DNA from: Aphodovivens avicola
GTDB taxonomy: Bacteria > Actinomycetota > Coriobacteriia > Coriobacteriales > Eggerthellaceae
DNA: 46,027 bases
Direction: 5' to 3'
NCBI GenBank assembly: GCA_018712515.1
Contig: DVGW01000027.1
Coordinates: forward strand, 1 to 46,027
Part shown: positions 1 through 8,597 of the stretch, piece after piece
Layout of the letters: every line of letters starts with the position of its first letter
Numbering within the stretch: position 1 is the stretch's first letter
Position numbers and translations under genes: made by a program
The notes under the pieces: generated by a model
The model's input: only the letters and a program-made list of their open reading frames with translations
Database searches by the model: none
What the model was told of the DNA's origin: nothing

Positions 1-119
1 CCGAGGCCGCTGCTGCGGCTGCCGCCGAGGACGGCGTTGCCGAGGCCGCTGCCGCCCTCGAGGTGGAGCCGGCTGCCGAAGCCGCCGAGGCTCCTGCCGA
101 GGAGAACGCCGCCGAGTAG
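1..119 (+). CDS. C-terminal fragment of an Ala/Glu-rich protein (5' end outside window)
   Basis: An open frame enters from the left edge (first full codon at 3) and ends at TAG 117-119. The visible 38 residues are almost only Ala, Glu, Pro and Val, which is an acidic, disordered tail rather than a folded domain. Such tails occur on many high-GC actinobacterial proteins; the phasin-like protein at 28538 has a similar one. The gene cannot be identified from this piece. A good intrinsic terminator follows at 184-223, which supports a real gene end here. Confidence 0.6.
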   Translation, partial: EAAAAAAAEDGVAEAAAALEVEPAAEAAEAPAEENAAE

Positions 120-183
120 TCGGGGCTTCTGCCGAGCAGGGCGCTGCCGAGCAGCAGCGCGCCGCGCAACGCACCTGCGTGAA

Positions 184-223
184 TGACGAGGGCGTCCGGG
201 AAACCGGGCGCCCTCGTTGCGTT
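184..223 (+). terminator. Rho-independent terminator of the left-edge gene
   Basis: Arms ACGAGGGCG-t-CCGG and CCGG-g-CGCCCTCGT surround a GAAA loop and are followed by TGCGTTT. The T tract is weak, but the stem is long and GC-rich and lies 65 nt after the stop codon at 119. Confidence 0.6.
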
Positions 224-257
224 TGCTGGGAAGCCGGGCGCCCTTGTTGCGTTTGGC
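198..257 (+). repeat. 30-bp direct repeat, two copies
   Basis: Positions 198-227 and 228-257 are two adjacent near-identical 30-bp units, each of the form GGGAARCCGGGCGCCCTYGT followed by TGCGTTTG. The first unit contains the right arm of the terminator, so the terminator's 3' half has been tandemly duplicated. Confidence 0.7.
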
Positions 258-258
258 G

Positions 259-446
259 CCAGGCTTTTCGAGAGGGATGCCATTTGATTGGCAGATTGCG
301 ACATCGCCATCGTTTTTCGAGGCGTTTCATGGCCTCGCGCAAGTCGAAATGCCAATCCTTTCGGAGAATGCGACACATTCTTACATCGCGACGATCCGTT
401 TTGTCGCATTCTCCGGAATACTTGGCATCGGATTCGAAAAGCCTGG
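259..446. repeat. 188-bp palindromic element, copy 1 (MITE-like)
   Basis: The ends are inverted: CCAGGCTTTTCG (259-270), 5-nt spacer, GATGCCA (276-282) against TGGCATC (423-429), 5-nt spacer, CGAAAAGCCTGG (435-446). Inside is a second perfect 13-bp inverted repeat, GGAGAATGCGACA (363-375) with TGTCGCATTCTCC (402-414). The same end architecture and exactly the same total length recur at 30786-30973 and 32520-32707. The element has no credible coding capacity and no clear target-site duplication. The inner motif order suggests this copy is reversed relative to the other two. Confidence 0.85.
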
Positions 447-602
447 CAATGCGCCGTACCGCGACGCTCGATCATGCCAGCTGCGTAGTGCCTCGAGATT
501 GTTTCGAGATGCGAAACGCATTGGATCGCAAGTCGTGTCGGGCTGCGGCCGACAGTCGGGCTGCAGCCCAACAGCATCTGATCAAGGGTTGCGTGGCCCG
601 CT
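447..602. other. Intergenic stretch with no recognised gene
   Basis: Between the 188-bp element and the convergent EamA stop codon no open frame with convincing codon use or a ribosome-binding site was seen. A short local duplication (TCGAGAT about 12 nt apart near 493-512) is the only structure noticed. Confidence 0.5.
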
Positions 603-1607
603 CTAGCGGATCGTCGGCTCGGGGTTCGATGCGATCGTCTGCAGCGGCTCGGAGAGGGCGGGCAGCTTGAGCGGTCTTCCCGTGCGGGGGCCCGCCAGCT
701 CGCAGAACGCGGCGCCGCCGACGATGAGGGCGGCGCCTGCGAGCTGCACCGCGCTCATGGGCTCGCCGAGGATCAGCGTCGCCAGGACGACGGCGGACAG
801 CGGCTCGAGGTAGCCGCACACCGCGACGGTCTGCACGGGCAGACGTCCGATGGACGAGAAATACAAAAGGCACCCGATGCCGGTGTTGACCAGGCCGAGC
901 ATCAGCAGCGGCGCGATGTCGGCGGGCGTGGCGGGGATGAGCAGCGCGCCTGCCCCCTGCGTCAGCGCGCTGTACGCCGCCGCGACGGCGAAGCCGGCGA
1001 GCAGCTGGATGAACGAGTTGCGCAGGCCACGGTCGGCGGCTGCGGGGCACACCGCGGTCGCTTTCTTGCTGCAGACGATCATGACGGCGTAGGCGATCGC
1101 GGAGGCGGCTCCCAGCGCCAGCCCCTGCGGATCCTGCCCGCCGTCGAGCGCTTGGACGCTCACCAGGACGGCGCCGAGCGCCACCGCGGCGAAGCCGACG
1201 ATCTTCCTAAGCCCGAGGCGCTCTTTGAACAGCAGGGGCGCCAGCGCCATGACGATGACCGGGCCGCAGTAGTACATGAGGGACGCGGTGCCCACCCCCA
1301 CCAGACGATACGCTTCGAAAAGCACGATCCAGCTGGCGCCGAGCGCGGCGCCCGAGCAGGCGAGCAGCGCGATGGCGGCGATGTTCCGATCGGGGGATTC
1401 CATGGCGGCGGGATGCCCGCCTTCACGCCTTTTCGCGCGGCGCGCCACGAGCGACGCTCCGAGCAGCAGCGCGCCCAGCAGCGACGCGCCCAAAAACGTG
1501 CGCGCGACGACGATGTCCAGAGAGGGGAGCGCGATCATCGCGGCGACGATGCCGTTCGATCCGAACAGCAGCAGCGAGGACAAATACGCCGCATAGGATC
1601 TGCCCAT
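603..1607 (-). CDS. EamA-family (DMT superfamily) transporter
   Basis: The 334-aa product is an integral membrane protein made of two EamA repeats, about ten transmembrane helices, as usual for drug/metabolite exporters of this superfamily. The substrate cannot be told from sequence; relatives export amino acids, purines or other metabolites. The ATG at 1607 is chosen because AGGAGG stands 6 nt upstream on the minus strand and the protein then begins MGRSYAAYLSSLLLFGSNG, directly entering the first helix. A longer reading from 1763 would add 52 non-membrane residues with no ribosome-binding site. The gene is divergent from the LysR regulator at 1824, the classical layout for a LysR-controlled exporter. 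C-terminal residues after the last helix are Pro/Leu-rich. Family assignment is secure; role is inferred. Confidence 0.9.
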   Translation of the reverse strand: MGRSYAAYLSSLLLFGSNGIVAAMIALPSLDIVVARTFLGASLLGALLLGASLVARRAKRREGGHPAAMESPDRNIAAIALLACSGAALGASWIVLFEAYRLVGVGTASLMYYCGPVIVMALAPLLFKERLGLRKIVGFAAVALGAVLVSVQALDGGQDPQGLALGAASAIAYAVMIVCSKKATAVCPAAADRGLRNSFIQLLAGFAVAAAYSALTQGAGALLIPATPADIAPLLMLGLVNTGIGCLLYFSSIGRLPVQTVAVCGYLEPLSAVVLATLILGEPMSAVQLAGAALIVGGAAFCELAGPRTGRPLKLPALSEPLQTIASNPEPTIR

Positions 1608-1755
1608 GTCGTCCTCCTGCGCTCGCGATGTGCGGGGATACGGGAAAGCGGCGGGCGGGCTCTCGAGGCAAGCTTGGGGGGCTTTGCGTAACTCGAGGAT
1701 GCAGACGGGTAGGATGCCGCCCGCCGCTTCCGTTGCCATCCAGTGTGCCATGCTT

Positions 1756-1800
1756 TTTTGCATTTCAAAAGCGAATGTTTATCATGTTTAAGATGCAAAA
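1756..1800. promoter_or_regulatory. Candidate LysR operator: inverted repeat between divergent genes
   Basis: TTTTGCAT (1756-1763) and its exact reverse complement ATGCAAAA (1793-1800) lie 37 bp centre to centre in the EamA/LysR divergent space, in an AT-rich patch that stands out from the GC-rich surroundings. Spaced inverted sites of this kind fit tetrameric LysR binding, but this is inference from position and symmetry. Confidence 0.4.
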
Positions 1801-1823
1801 TCGTCATACAGCGAGGTGAGACC

Positions 1824-2693
1824 ATGCAATCGCTTCAACGTTACGAGGCGTTCGTGAAAGCCGCGGAGCTGGGCAGCTTCACCCGCGCCGCCGAAGCGCT
1901 GTCCTACACGCAATCGGGGGTTAGCCGCATGATCGGCGAGCTCGAACGCGCCTGGGGCGTGCGCCTGCTGGCGCGCAGCCGCGCCGGCGTGCATCTCACT
2001 TCCGAGGGTGAGCGCCTCATCGACCAGGTGCGGCGCGTGTGCGCCGAGCAGCGCCGCCTCGAATCCCTCGTCGAGGAGCTCAACGGCATGCAGACCGGCC
2101 TCATCCGCATCGGGACGCTCTCCAGCATGGCGACCCACTGGCTGCCGACCATCGTGCGCGAGTTCCAGCAGGATTACCCCAACATCGACTACGAGCTTCT
2201 GCTGGGCGACTACCTGGAGATCGAGCAATGGGTGCTCGACGGGCGCGTGGACTGCGGCTTCCTGCGGCTTCCCGCGCACGCGCATCTCCAGACGACGTTC
2301 CTCGCGCGCGATCGCATGCTCGCCGTGCTGCCGGAGGGCCATCCGCTGGCGGAGCTCGAACGGGTGCCACTCGCGCGCCTTGCCGAGGAGCCGTTCCTGC
2401 TGCTGCAGAAGGGCGCCAACGACGAGATCCTCCAGCTGTTCCGCGCGCAAGGCGCCATGCCCGATGTGCGTTTCACCACGTGGGACGATTACGCGATCAT
2501 GTCGATGGCCGAAAGCGGGCTGGGCGTGAGCATCCTGCCCGAGCTCATCCTGCGGCGCTGCCCCTACCGCATCGCGCTGCGCGAGCTCGATCCCCCCTCG
2601 TGGCGCGACATCGGCGTGGCGGTGCGCTCGCGTGAGGGCCTGCCGCTTGCGGTGGAGCGCTTCCTGCGGTATGTTCCTGCGGCGATCGAATAG
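1824..2693 (+). CDS. LysR-family transcriptional regulator
   Basis: The 289-aa length is typical of the family. Residues about 2-61 form the winged helix-turn-helix (motif ALSYTQSGVSRMIGELE), followed by a linker helix and a LysR substrate-binding domain from about residue 90 to the end. The ATG at 1824 is preceded by GAGGTGAG; an upstream in-frame start at 1743 would run through the promoter. It is divergent from the EamA exporter at 603-1607 and probably controls it. The N-terminal domain closely resembles that of the LysR at 26005, which is also divergent from an EamA gene. Confidence 0.93.
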   Translation: MQSLQRYEAFVKAAELGSFTRAAEALSYTQSGVSRMIGELERAWGVRLLARSRAGVHLTSEGERLIDQVRRVCAEQRRLESLVEELNGMQTGLIRIGTLSSMATHWLPTIVREFQQDYPNIDYELLLGDYLEIEQWVLDGRVDCGFLRLPAHAHLQTTFLARDRMLAVLPEGHPLAELERVPLARLAEEPFLLLQKGANDEILQLFRAQGAMPDVRFTTWDDYAIMSMAESGLGVSILPELILRRCPYRIALRELDPPSWRDIGVAVRSREGLPLAVERFLRYVPAAIE

Positions 2694-2816
2694 CGGAAAG
2701 GGACGGAGGATGAGGCGGCCGAACGGATCCGCCTCCGCATCCTCGGCTATCTGGAGGGGACGGGGCGGTTGCGCGGAAGCGCGCCGCCGCGCCCCCGCTG
2801 TCTGAAGGGGGAGGGC

Positions 2817-3770
2817 ATGCCGATCATCGATATCGAGGACTGGGACGAGCGCCGGGTCGCGTCGGATCCGCGCATCGCGGTGTACGCGCCGGGCGCCGAT
2901 GATGCGCGGCTGCGGGATCATGCGGACGAGGCCCTCCTCGATGCGCGGCGCGCGGGGAGCGCGGGCGCATCCCTCGGATCGAATGCCGACCCTGCCGTCT
3001 TGTGGGCATCCCTCGATCCCGCGATCGGCGAGAGGGGCCTTTTCATCGCCGAGTCCAGCAAGGTCGCCCTGCGCGCGCTGGACGCGGGCGTGCGCCCGTG
3101 GTCGCTGTTCATGGAGCGCAAATGGCTGGACAAGTCGCGCGATCTGGTCGACCGCGTCTTGGACGGCGATGCGGCGGTGCCGGTGTTCGTGGGGTCGCGC
3201 GAGCAGTTCCGTCAGGTGACGGGCTACCAGGTGACGCGCGGCGCGCTCACCGCGATGGTACGCCCCCTGCTTTCGAGCGTCGAGGAGGTCGTGCGCGATG
3301 CGCGGCGCATTGCGGTGCTCGAGGACATCAACAACTACACCAACATCGGCGCCATCTTCCGCTCCGCGGCGGCGCTCGAGATCGATGCGGTGTTGGTGAC
3401 GCCGACCTGCCACGATCCGCTGTTCCGCCGCGCGGCGCGCGTGAGCATGGGCACGGTGTTCCAGGTGCCGTGGACGCGCATCGGCAGCGTGCGCGATTGG
3501 GCGGCCGAGGGCGTGCCGCTGCTGCACCGCCTGGGGTTCAAGACGGTGGCGCTGGCGCTTTCCGACGACTCGCTGTCCATCGACGATCCGCGCCTCGCCC
3601 GCGAGGAGCGCCTGGCTCTCGTGCTGGGGGCGGAGGGCGACGGCCTCGCGCCCGAGACCATCGCGCGCTGCGACTACACCGTGCGCATCCCCATGCGCGC
3701 GGGCGTCGACTCGCTCAACGTGGCGGCCGCGAGCGCCGTGGCGTTCTGGGAGCTCCGCGCCCGCCGATGA
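2817..3770 (+). CDS. TrmH/SpoU-family RNA 2'-O-methyltransferase
   Basis: The 317-aa product carries the three SPOUT/SpoU motifs: N-N-Y-T-N-I-G-A-I-F-R-S near residue 172 (motif 1, catalytic Arg), LVLGAEGDGL near 267 (motif 2) and RIPMRAGVDSLNVAAASAV near 289-307 (motif 3, knotted SAM site). An N-terminal extension of about 120 residues is an RNA-binding substrate domain like those of 23S rRNA or tRNA ribose methylases. The exact target nucleotide cannot be read from sequence. ATG 2817 follows GAAGGGGGA. The TGA stop at 3768 is the first three bases of the terminator hairpin. Confidence 0.92.
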   Translation: MPIIDIEDWDERRVASDPRIAVYAPGADDARLRDHADEALLDARRAGSAGASLGSNADPAVLWASLDPAIGERGLFIAESSKVALRALDAGVRPWSLFMERKWLDKSRDLVDRVLDGDAAVPVFVGSREQFRQVTGYQVTRGALTAMVRPLLSSVEEVVRDARRIAVLEDINNYTNIGAIFRSAAALEIDAVLVTPTCHDPLFRRAARVSMGTVFQVPWTRIGSVRDWAAEGVPLLHRLGFKTVALALSDDSLSIDDPRLAREERLALVLGAEGDGLAPETIARCDYTVRIPMRAGVDSLNVAAASAVAFWELRARR

Positions 3771-3801
3771 GAAAAAGGGACAGTCACTTTTTCTCATTTT
3801 T
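3768..3801 (+). terminator. Terminator hairpin overlapping the stop codon
   Basis: TGAGAAAAAG (3768-3777) and CTTTTTCTCA (3787-3796) are perfectly complementary around a 9-nt loop, and five T residues follow at 3797-3801. The methyltransferase stop codon lies inside the left arm. The loop GGACAGTCA resembles the core of the REP-like units elsewhere in the window, so this may itself be a dispersed palindrome. Confidence 0.75.
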
Positions 3802-3969
3802 CGGAAAGCGAGAAACCTCCCTGCTTCCTTTTCGCCATCCGCCATCAAGTTTGGATGAAGCCCGGAGTGCTACCATGATCAGGTTGTGTCGGATCGAGAT
3901 CCGACGTGGAAGCCGTGCGTGAGGGGACGCTGGTGCGAGGCGTGCGGCTGAGGGGTTGGGAGGCGACCG

Positions 3970-4869
3970 ATGGGGCAAGTGGGCATCGGCTATCTTATCG
4001 CGGTCATCCAGGCGATCCTGTACGCCGGCATGGGCGTCATCGGGAAGTTCCTGTACAACACGGGGCTCAACCCCGAGCAGGTGACGGCGATCCGGTTCAT
4101 CGGCGCAGTGCTCATCGTGGGCGTCGTCCTGATCGTCCGCCGCAAGCCGTTCTTCAGCCGCTCCCCGCTCGTGTACGTCCAGGCGTTCTTCTTCGCGGCC
4201 AGCGCGTATCTGTACCTCGTGTCGGTCGACCACCTCACCGCCGGGCTGGCGACGGTCATCTTCTACACCTATCCCGCGGTCGTCGCCTTGATGGCGGTGT
4301 TCGCGCTGCATGAAAGGCTCACGTTCCGCACGGTCGCGGCGCTCGTCCTGGCGATGGTGGGCATCGTGCTCATCTCGGGCGTCCTGGCGCCGCAGGAGCT
4401 GCAGCTTTCGGTGTTGGGCATCGCGCTGGCGGTGGCGGCGTCGATCGCGTTCGCCATCTACATGATCATCGGGCAGAAGACGGTCGCGAAGGACGAGCAG
4501 CTCACGCTCACGTTCACCATGAGCGCGGTGAGCGCGCTTCTGTGCGTCGTGCTGTTCCCGACGCAGCTGCCGCCGCTTCTGGGCATGTCGCCTCTGCAGT
4601 GGGGGATGAGCTTCGCGATCGCGCTTCTGTGCACGGTGCTTCCCGTGTTCCTGCTGCTGGCGGCGATCAAGCGCATCGGCTCCACCAAGGCGTCGCTCAT
4701 CAGCATCCTCGAGACGCCGTTCTCGCTGCTGCTCGCGTTCGCGGTGCTGGGCGAGACGCTCACCGGCATGCAGGGCGTCGGCTGCCTTCTGGTGGTTGCC
4801 TCCATCGTGGTGACCACGCTGCCATCCCGCGCCGCCAAGGCGGATGGCGGGGGATCCGGCGGCGACTAG
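3970..4869 (+). CDS. EamA-family (DMT superfamily) transporter
   Basis: The 299-aa protein has two EamA repeats and about ten hydrophobic helices; it starts MGQVGIGYLIAVIQAILYAG and ends in a short Gly-rich hydrophilic tail. Start ATG 3970 is preceded by GGGAGG about 7 nt upstream. Second-repeat features such as the conserved Glu in RIGSTKASLISILETP, with LGE further on, are typical of the family. No regulator gene is adjacent, unlike the other two EamA genes in the window. Substrate unknown. Confidence 0.9.
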   Translation: MGQVGIGYLIAVIQAILYAGMGVIGKFLYNTGLNPEQVTAIRFIGAVLIVGVVLIVRRKPFFSRSPLVYVQAFFFAASAYLYLVSVDHLTAGLATVIFYTYPAVVALMAVFALHERLTFRTVAALVLAMVGIVLISGVLAPQELQLSVLGIALAVAASIAFAIYMIIGQKTVAKDEQLTLTFTMSAVSALLCVVLFPTQLPPLLGMSPLQWGMSFAIALLCTVLPVFLLLAAIKRIGSTKASLISILETPFSLLLAFAVLGETLTGMQGVGCLLVVASIVVTTLPSRAAKADGGGSGGD

Positions 4870-4915
4870 GGGCCGCGTTCGGCCGGAGCCGCAGCGATCG
4901 CGGCGAAGACGGGCA

Positions 4916-4988
4916 TTATCCAAACGTGACAGAAGGACCGTCCCCCGTCACGGTGACAGGGGACGGTCCTTCTGTCACGTTTGGATAA
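4916..4988. repeat. REPIN-like palindrome, copy A (two inverted 36-nt units)
   Basis: Positions 4916-4951 and 4953-4988 are 36-nt inverted units separated by one base and differing at one position. Each unit starts TTATCCAAA at its outer end and carries GTGACAGAAGGACCGTCCCC. The palindrome sits exactly between convergent genes (stops at 4869 and 5004), so it can also act as a bidirectional transcription barrier. Related units occur near 19146, 25960 and 27136. Confidence 0.9.
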
Positions 4989-5003
4989 CGGGGCGGTGAT
5001 CGG

Positions 5004-6899
5004 TTAGAGTCGGCGCTGCTGGTAGAGGCCGTTGTCCTCGAAGCCGAGGTTGCGGTAGTAGCCGCGCGTGCCGACGGCGCTGATGACGTTGACAGCGCGG
5101 GAGCCCCGCTCGTGCGCGATCGCGCAGGCCCGCTCCACCAGCGCGCGTCCCAGGCCGCGGTGCTGCGCGCCGCCGCTCGTGCGGTGCAGGCCGGCGACCT
5201 GGCCGTACACATGCACCTCGCGGATCATCGCCTCGCCGGGGCGCAGGGGGAAGGGCGATGCGTCTCCTCCGGCGCCGCCCTCGGCCAGCGCGCCGACCGC
5301 CTCCGCATACGGCAGAGAGAGCCGCAAAAACCCCGCGATGCGCCCCTCGGGCGTCACCCATTGCAGGAACATCTCGTCGCCTGTCGTCGTGGGATAGGCG
5401 ATCTCGTCCAGGCGGAGCTCGTCCGTATCGGCGCCCGCGACGCTGATCTCGCGATGCCGTATCTCCCGCACAGGGCATCCCGCGGCGGCGGCGCGGCGAT
5501 CCGCCTCCCGCTCGACCATCTGGCGCAGGTTGATCTTCTTGTTGCCGGTGAGGATGTCGTTGGCGGGGATGTCGCGGATCATGCGCGACACGCGGCAGTA
5601 CGCCGGCGTCGCCAGAAGGTCGCTTGCCAGCACATCCATCAGCTCGCCCTCGGTGTAAGGGCGCCACGAACCGTCGCGGAAGCGCGCGACGAGGCCGGTG
5701 CCGTCGACGAGCGCGCAGGGATACAGCTTCACCTCGTCGGGCACGAGCGCCGCGTCGTCCATCAGGCGCAGGTAATCCTCCTTGTCGCCGTCGGGTGCGG
5801 CGCCCAGGAGGTTCACCATGAAGTGCGCGTGCGTCTTGAACCCGAACAGGCGCGCCAGCTCGAACGCGCGGCGGATGGTGCCGATCTCGATGCCGCGGCG
5901 GTTGGCCTCGAGGATGCGCGCATCGAGGCTCTGGATGCCCATCTGCACCTTTGTGCCCCCGAGCCTGCGCATCTCGGCGAAGGCCTGCGCATCGACGGCA
6001 TCGGGGCGCGTCTCCATCACCAGGCCCACCACGCGGTGGGCGCCGTGCTCGTTGGCGGCATGCTGGCGCTCGACGTCGTCCCAGGGGGCGGTTTGCCACG
6101 CGGCTGCCTCCTGCCAGGGGGTGCCCTCGCCGTACAGCTCGGGGAAGGCCTGGTTGTACGGGATGCCCTCGCGGTTCACGCGCTGCTGCGCCTCGGCGAC
6201 GCGGCGCGCGCAGCCCTCCTCGTCGCGCGGGATGCCCAGGCGCTCGTACCGCGCGCGCCGCTCCGCCGCGCCGGCTTCGGCGAGGCGGGGGTCGGCGGCT
6301 TCGTTGAGCGCGCGGAACAGCTCGCAGACGAACCAGCGCCGGTAGCCGGCGGGGTAGTCGTTCCAGGTGCCGCCCAGGATGATGAGCTCGACCTTGTCGG
6401 TGACGTGCCCCATCTCGTTGAGCGCGCGCAGGCGTGACGCGACCTGGAGGTACGGGTCGAACCAGTTGCGCTCGGCGCGCTGGCAGGCGGGCTCGTCGGC
6501 CACGTAGCTCTTCGGCATGCGCAGGTCGTTTGGGCAGTAGAGGCAGTCGCTCGCGCACGGCCAGGGCTTGGTGATCACGGCGATCGTCGCCACGCCCGAG
6601 GCGGTGCGGCGGGGCTTCACCTGCAGGAGGCGCAGCAGCTTCCGCTCGATATCGGATCCGATGCCCCAGCTCTCCCAGCGCGCGGGATCGTCCGCCTTGA
6701 CGCGCAGGTAGAACGGCATGAGGTGCTTCTTGGCGATATGGTCGGCATTGTCGGAGATGCCGCGGTTGGCCGCGCGGACGAGCGCCGCCAACCGCTTGTC
6801 GCCCACATGCGGTGCGGCGCCGGGGCGCTTTGCCGCGGCGTCCTCGGCTCGCAGCTCTGCAGCGAGCTGCACGATGATCTGTTCCAAACGCGATTCCAT
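5004..6899 (-). CDS. Elp3-like tRNA uridine(34) modification enzyme (radical SAM + GNAT)
   Basis: The 631-aa length matches the Elp3 family. A radical SAM core carries the iron-sulfur motif CASDCLYC (Cys at about 113, 117 and 120; CX3CX2C spacing), followed by Elp3 signatures such as LGGTWNDYP and METRPD. The last ~90 residues form a GNAT acetyltransferase domain (GGAQHRGLGRALVE, then RGYYRNLGF). Family members use acetyl-CoA and radical chemistry to begin carboxymethyl-type modification of wobble uridines; bacterial versions work as single proteins. The ATG at 6899 gives MESRLEQIIVQLAAELR, matching the family N-terminus; its ribosome-binding site is weak (CGGGG). Confidence 0.9.
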   Translation of the reverse strand: MESRLEQIIVQLAAELRAEDAAAKRPGAAPHVGDKRLAALVRAANRGISDNADHIAKKHLMPFYLRVKADDPARWESWGIGSDIERKLLRLLQVKPRRTASGVATIAVITKPWPCASDCLYCPNDLRMPKSYVADEPACQRAERNWFDPYLQVASRLRALNEMGHVTDKVELIILGGTWNDYPAGYRRWFVCELFRALNEAADPRLAEAGAAERRARYERLGIPRDEEGCARRVAEAQQRVNREGIPYNQAFPELYGEGTPWQEAAAWQTAPWDDVERQHAANEHGAHRVVGLVMETRPDAVDAQAFAEMRRLGGTKVQMGIQSLDARILEANRRGIEIGTIRRAFELARLFGFKTHAHFMVNLLGAAPDGDKEDYLRLMDDAALVPDEVKLYPCALVDGTGLVARFRDGSWRPYTEGELMDVLASDLLATPAYCRVSRMIRDIPANDILTGNKKINLRQMVEREADRRAAAAGCPVREIRHREISVAGADTDELRLDEIAYPTTTGDEMFLQWVTPEGRIAGFLRLSLPYAEAVGALAEGGAGGDASPFPLRPGEAMIREVHVYGQVAGLHRTSGGAQHRGLGRALVERACAIAHERGSRAVNVISAVGTRGYYRNLGFEDNGLYQQRRL

Positions 6900-6974
6900 G
6901 ACCCCGTATTGTAGGGGAGCGCGCGCAGCTGCGCTACGTGCGCGCCGCGGCTGCCGGTGCAGGCGCGCCACGGG

Positions 6975-7020
6975 TGCGGACGCGCCGCGCTCCGCCCCTC
7001 TTTGCGACCGCGCGTCCGCA
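6975..7020. other. 11-bp inverted repeat in the elp3/flavodoxin divergent space
   Basis: TGCGGACGCGC (6975-6985) is exactly complementary to GCGCGTCCGCA (7010-7020). A second hairpin, CTGCGGC/GCCGCAG (7106-7128), lies just before the flavodoxin gene's ribosome-binding site. These may affect leader folding or serve as an operator; function unknown. Confidence 0.4.
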
Positions 7021-7160
7021 AAGCCCAATGTAAAGTCTTCCCAAAGTCTGCCGGGCGCATTCGGCCGCGTCGCGAGAACTCCTTAGAATAAAGGTCGAAT
7101 CACGCCTGCGGCATCCTGCTTGCCGCAGAGCCGTTCGTCCGACGCGAAGGGAAGGTCCCC

Positions 7161-7700
7161 GTGAACGCATCAGTCGTCTATAGCTCGCAAACCGGCTCGG
7201 CGAAGCAGTACGCCGAATGGCTCGCAGAGGACCTGGGCTGCGCCGCGGTTTCCCTCGACGGCCTGGACGAATCGAAGCTCGACGCCTCCGACACGGTCGT
7301 TTTCTGCGGGTGGTTCCACGCTGCGTCGATCAAGGGGTCCAGATGGTTCAAGCGCTACATGGCGGCGCATCCTGGCAAGCGCTACGCCGCTGTGGCGGTG
7401 GGCGCCACGCCGATGCCCTGCGAGCTGTGGCCGGAAAGCGAGCACGAGGAGGCGTTCCGCCGGTCGTTCCCCAAAGAGGACTTCCCCGACCTGCCTTGGT
7501 GCTACTGTCAGGGGAACTTCCATTTCGAGAAGCTCGGCTTCGGCGATAAGATCGCGATGCGCATGTACTTTAAGATGCTCGAGACCGAGGCGAAGAAGGG
7601 CTCGCAACGCGATGCCGAGGCGCTCGCCGGCATGCGCGCGGGCATGGACGGCTGCGACCGTTCCTACCTCGAGCCGCTCGTCGCGCTTCTGAAAGGGTAG
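7161..7700 (+). CDS. Flavodoxin-domain protein
   Basis: The 179-aa product begins MNASVVYSSQTGSAKQYAEW, with the FMN phosphate-binding loop S-Q-T-G-S-A-K at residues 9-15, and follows the flavodoxin fold (TVVFCGWFHAASIKGS; YAAVAVGATPMPCEL). It resembles menaquinone-linked, HemG-like flavodoxin domain proteins, with an extra helical C-terminus. It probably binds FMN and moves electrons in the cytoplasm, partner unknown. The start is GTG 7161 with GAAGGGAAGG upstream. It lies 30 nt before a methyltransferase gene, so the two may be co-transcribed. Confidence 0.8.
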   Translation: MNASVVYSSQTGSAKQYAEWLAEDLGCAAVSLDGLDESKLDASDTVVFCGWFHAASIKGSRWFKRYMAAHPGKRYAAVAVGATPMPCELWPESEHEEAFRRSFPKEDFPDLPWCYCQGNFHFEKLGFGDKIAMRMYFKMLETEAKKGSQRDAEALAGMRAGMDGCDRSYLEPLVALLKG

Positions 7701-7730
7701 AATGCATCGGGAAAGGAGCCCCGAAGCCGC

Positions 7731-8528
7731 ATGGATCTCCGCACCGTCGATATGCTCAGACGGCTCAACGACGACTTCTACCGTCGTTGCGCGCCGTCGT
7801 TCTCCAACACGCGCCAAGCGCCGTGGGAAGGGTGGCGCGCGTGCCTGCCGCTTTTGCGGGAGGCGAGCCGAGACGACGGCGCGGGTGGGCGAAAGCTCGA
7901 GCTTATCGACGTGGCCTGCGGCAACGGCCGCTTCGAGGCGTTTCTGGCCGACGAGCTTCCCGACGTGGATGTGCGTGCGACGGCGGTCGACGACTGCGAC
8001 GAGCTGATGGCCGGCGCACACGTTCCCGGGGCGACGTTCAAGCGCTTCGACGCGCTCGAGTCCCTGGCGGCGGGGTGCGCATGGCGCGAGGAGCTTCCCG
8101 TCGCGGATGTCGCCGTGTCGTTCGGCTTCCTCCATCACATCCCCTCGCGCGCCCTTCGCGAGCGCGCGCTGGCGGAGCTTCTCGACCTGGTCCGCCCCGG
8201 CGGCGTCGCGATCGTGTCGCTGTGGTGCTTCCTCGAGGACGAGCGCCTCGCGCGCAGGGCGGAGCGCTCGCATCCGGCAGCTCTCGCCGCCCTGGCATCG
8301 GATGCGCAAGCGTGCGATATCGACCTCGCGTCCGAACTCGAGCCCGGCGACCGCTTCCTCGGCTGGCAGGACGCCGGCGATCTTTGGCGTTACTGCCACA
8401 GCTTCGACGACACGCAGGCCGACGAGCTCGCCGCCGCCGCCCGCGGTCGGGCGGATGAGGCCGTCCGGTTCCGCTCGGACGGGAAATCGGGACGACTTAA
8501 CATTTACCTTGCCTTCCGGAAACATTGA
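7731..8528 (+). CDS. Class I SAM-dependent methyltransferase
   Basis: The 265-aa protein has SAM-binding motif I, L-I-D-V-A-C-G-N-G-R-F, at about residues 58-68, a motif IV-like stretch DVAVSFGFLHHIPS near 125-138, and a post-motif region LLDLVRPGGVAIVSLW. These define a Rossmann-fold methyltransferase (Methyltransf_25/11 type). The substrate cannot be assigned. It is preceded by AAGGAG about 13 nt before ATG 7731, a somewhat long spacing. It follows the flavodoxin-domain gene by 30 nt. Confidence 0.85.
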   Translation: MDLRTVDMLRRLNDDFYRRCAPSFSNTRQAPWEGWRACLPLLREASRDDGAGGRKLELIDVACGNGRFEAFLADELPDVDVRATAVDDCDELMAGAHVPGATFKRFDALESLAAGCAWREELPVADVAVSFGFLHHIPSRALRERALAELLDLVRPGGVAIVSLWCFLEDERLARRAERSHPAALAALASDAQACDIDLASELEPGDRFLGWQDAGDLWRYCHSFDDTQADELAAAARGRADEAVRFRSDGKSGRLNIYLAFRKH

Positions 8529-8597
8529 CCTGTCACAATAGGCGCGTCCCGAACCGATGATGGCGCGCGATGAGCCGCGCGAACGAAAGGAAGCCCT

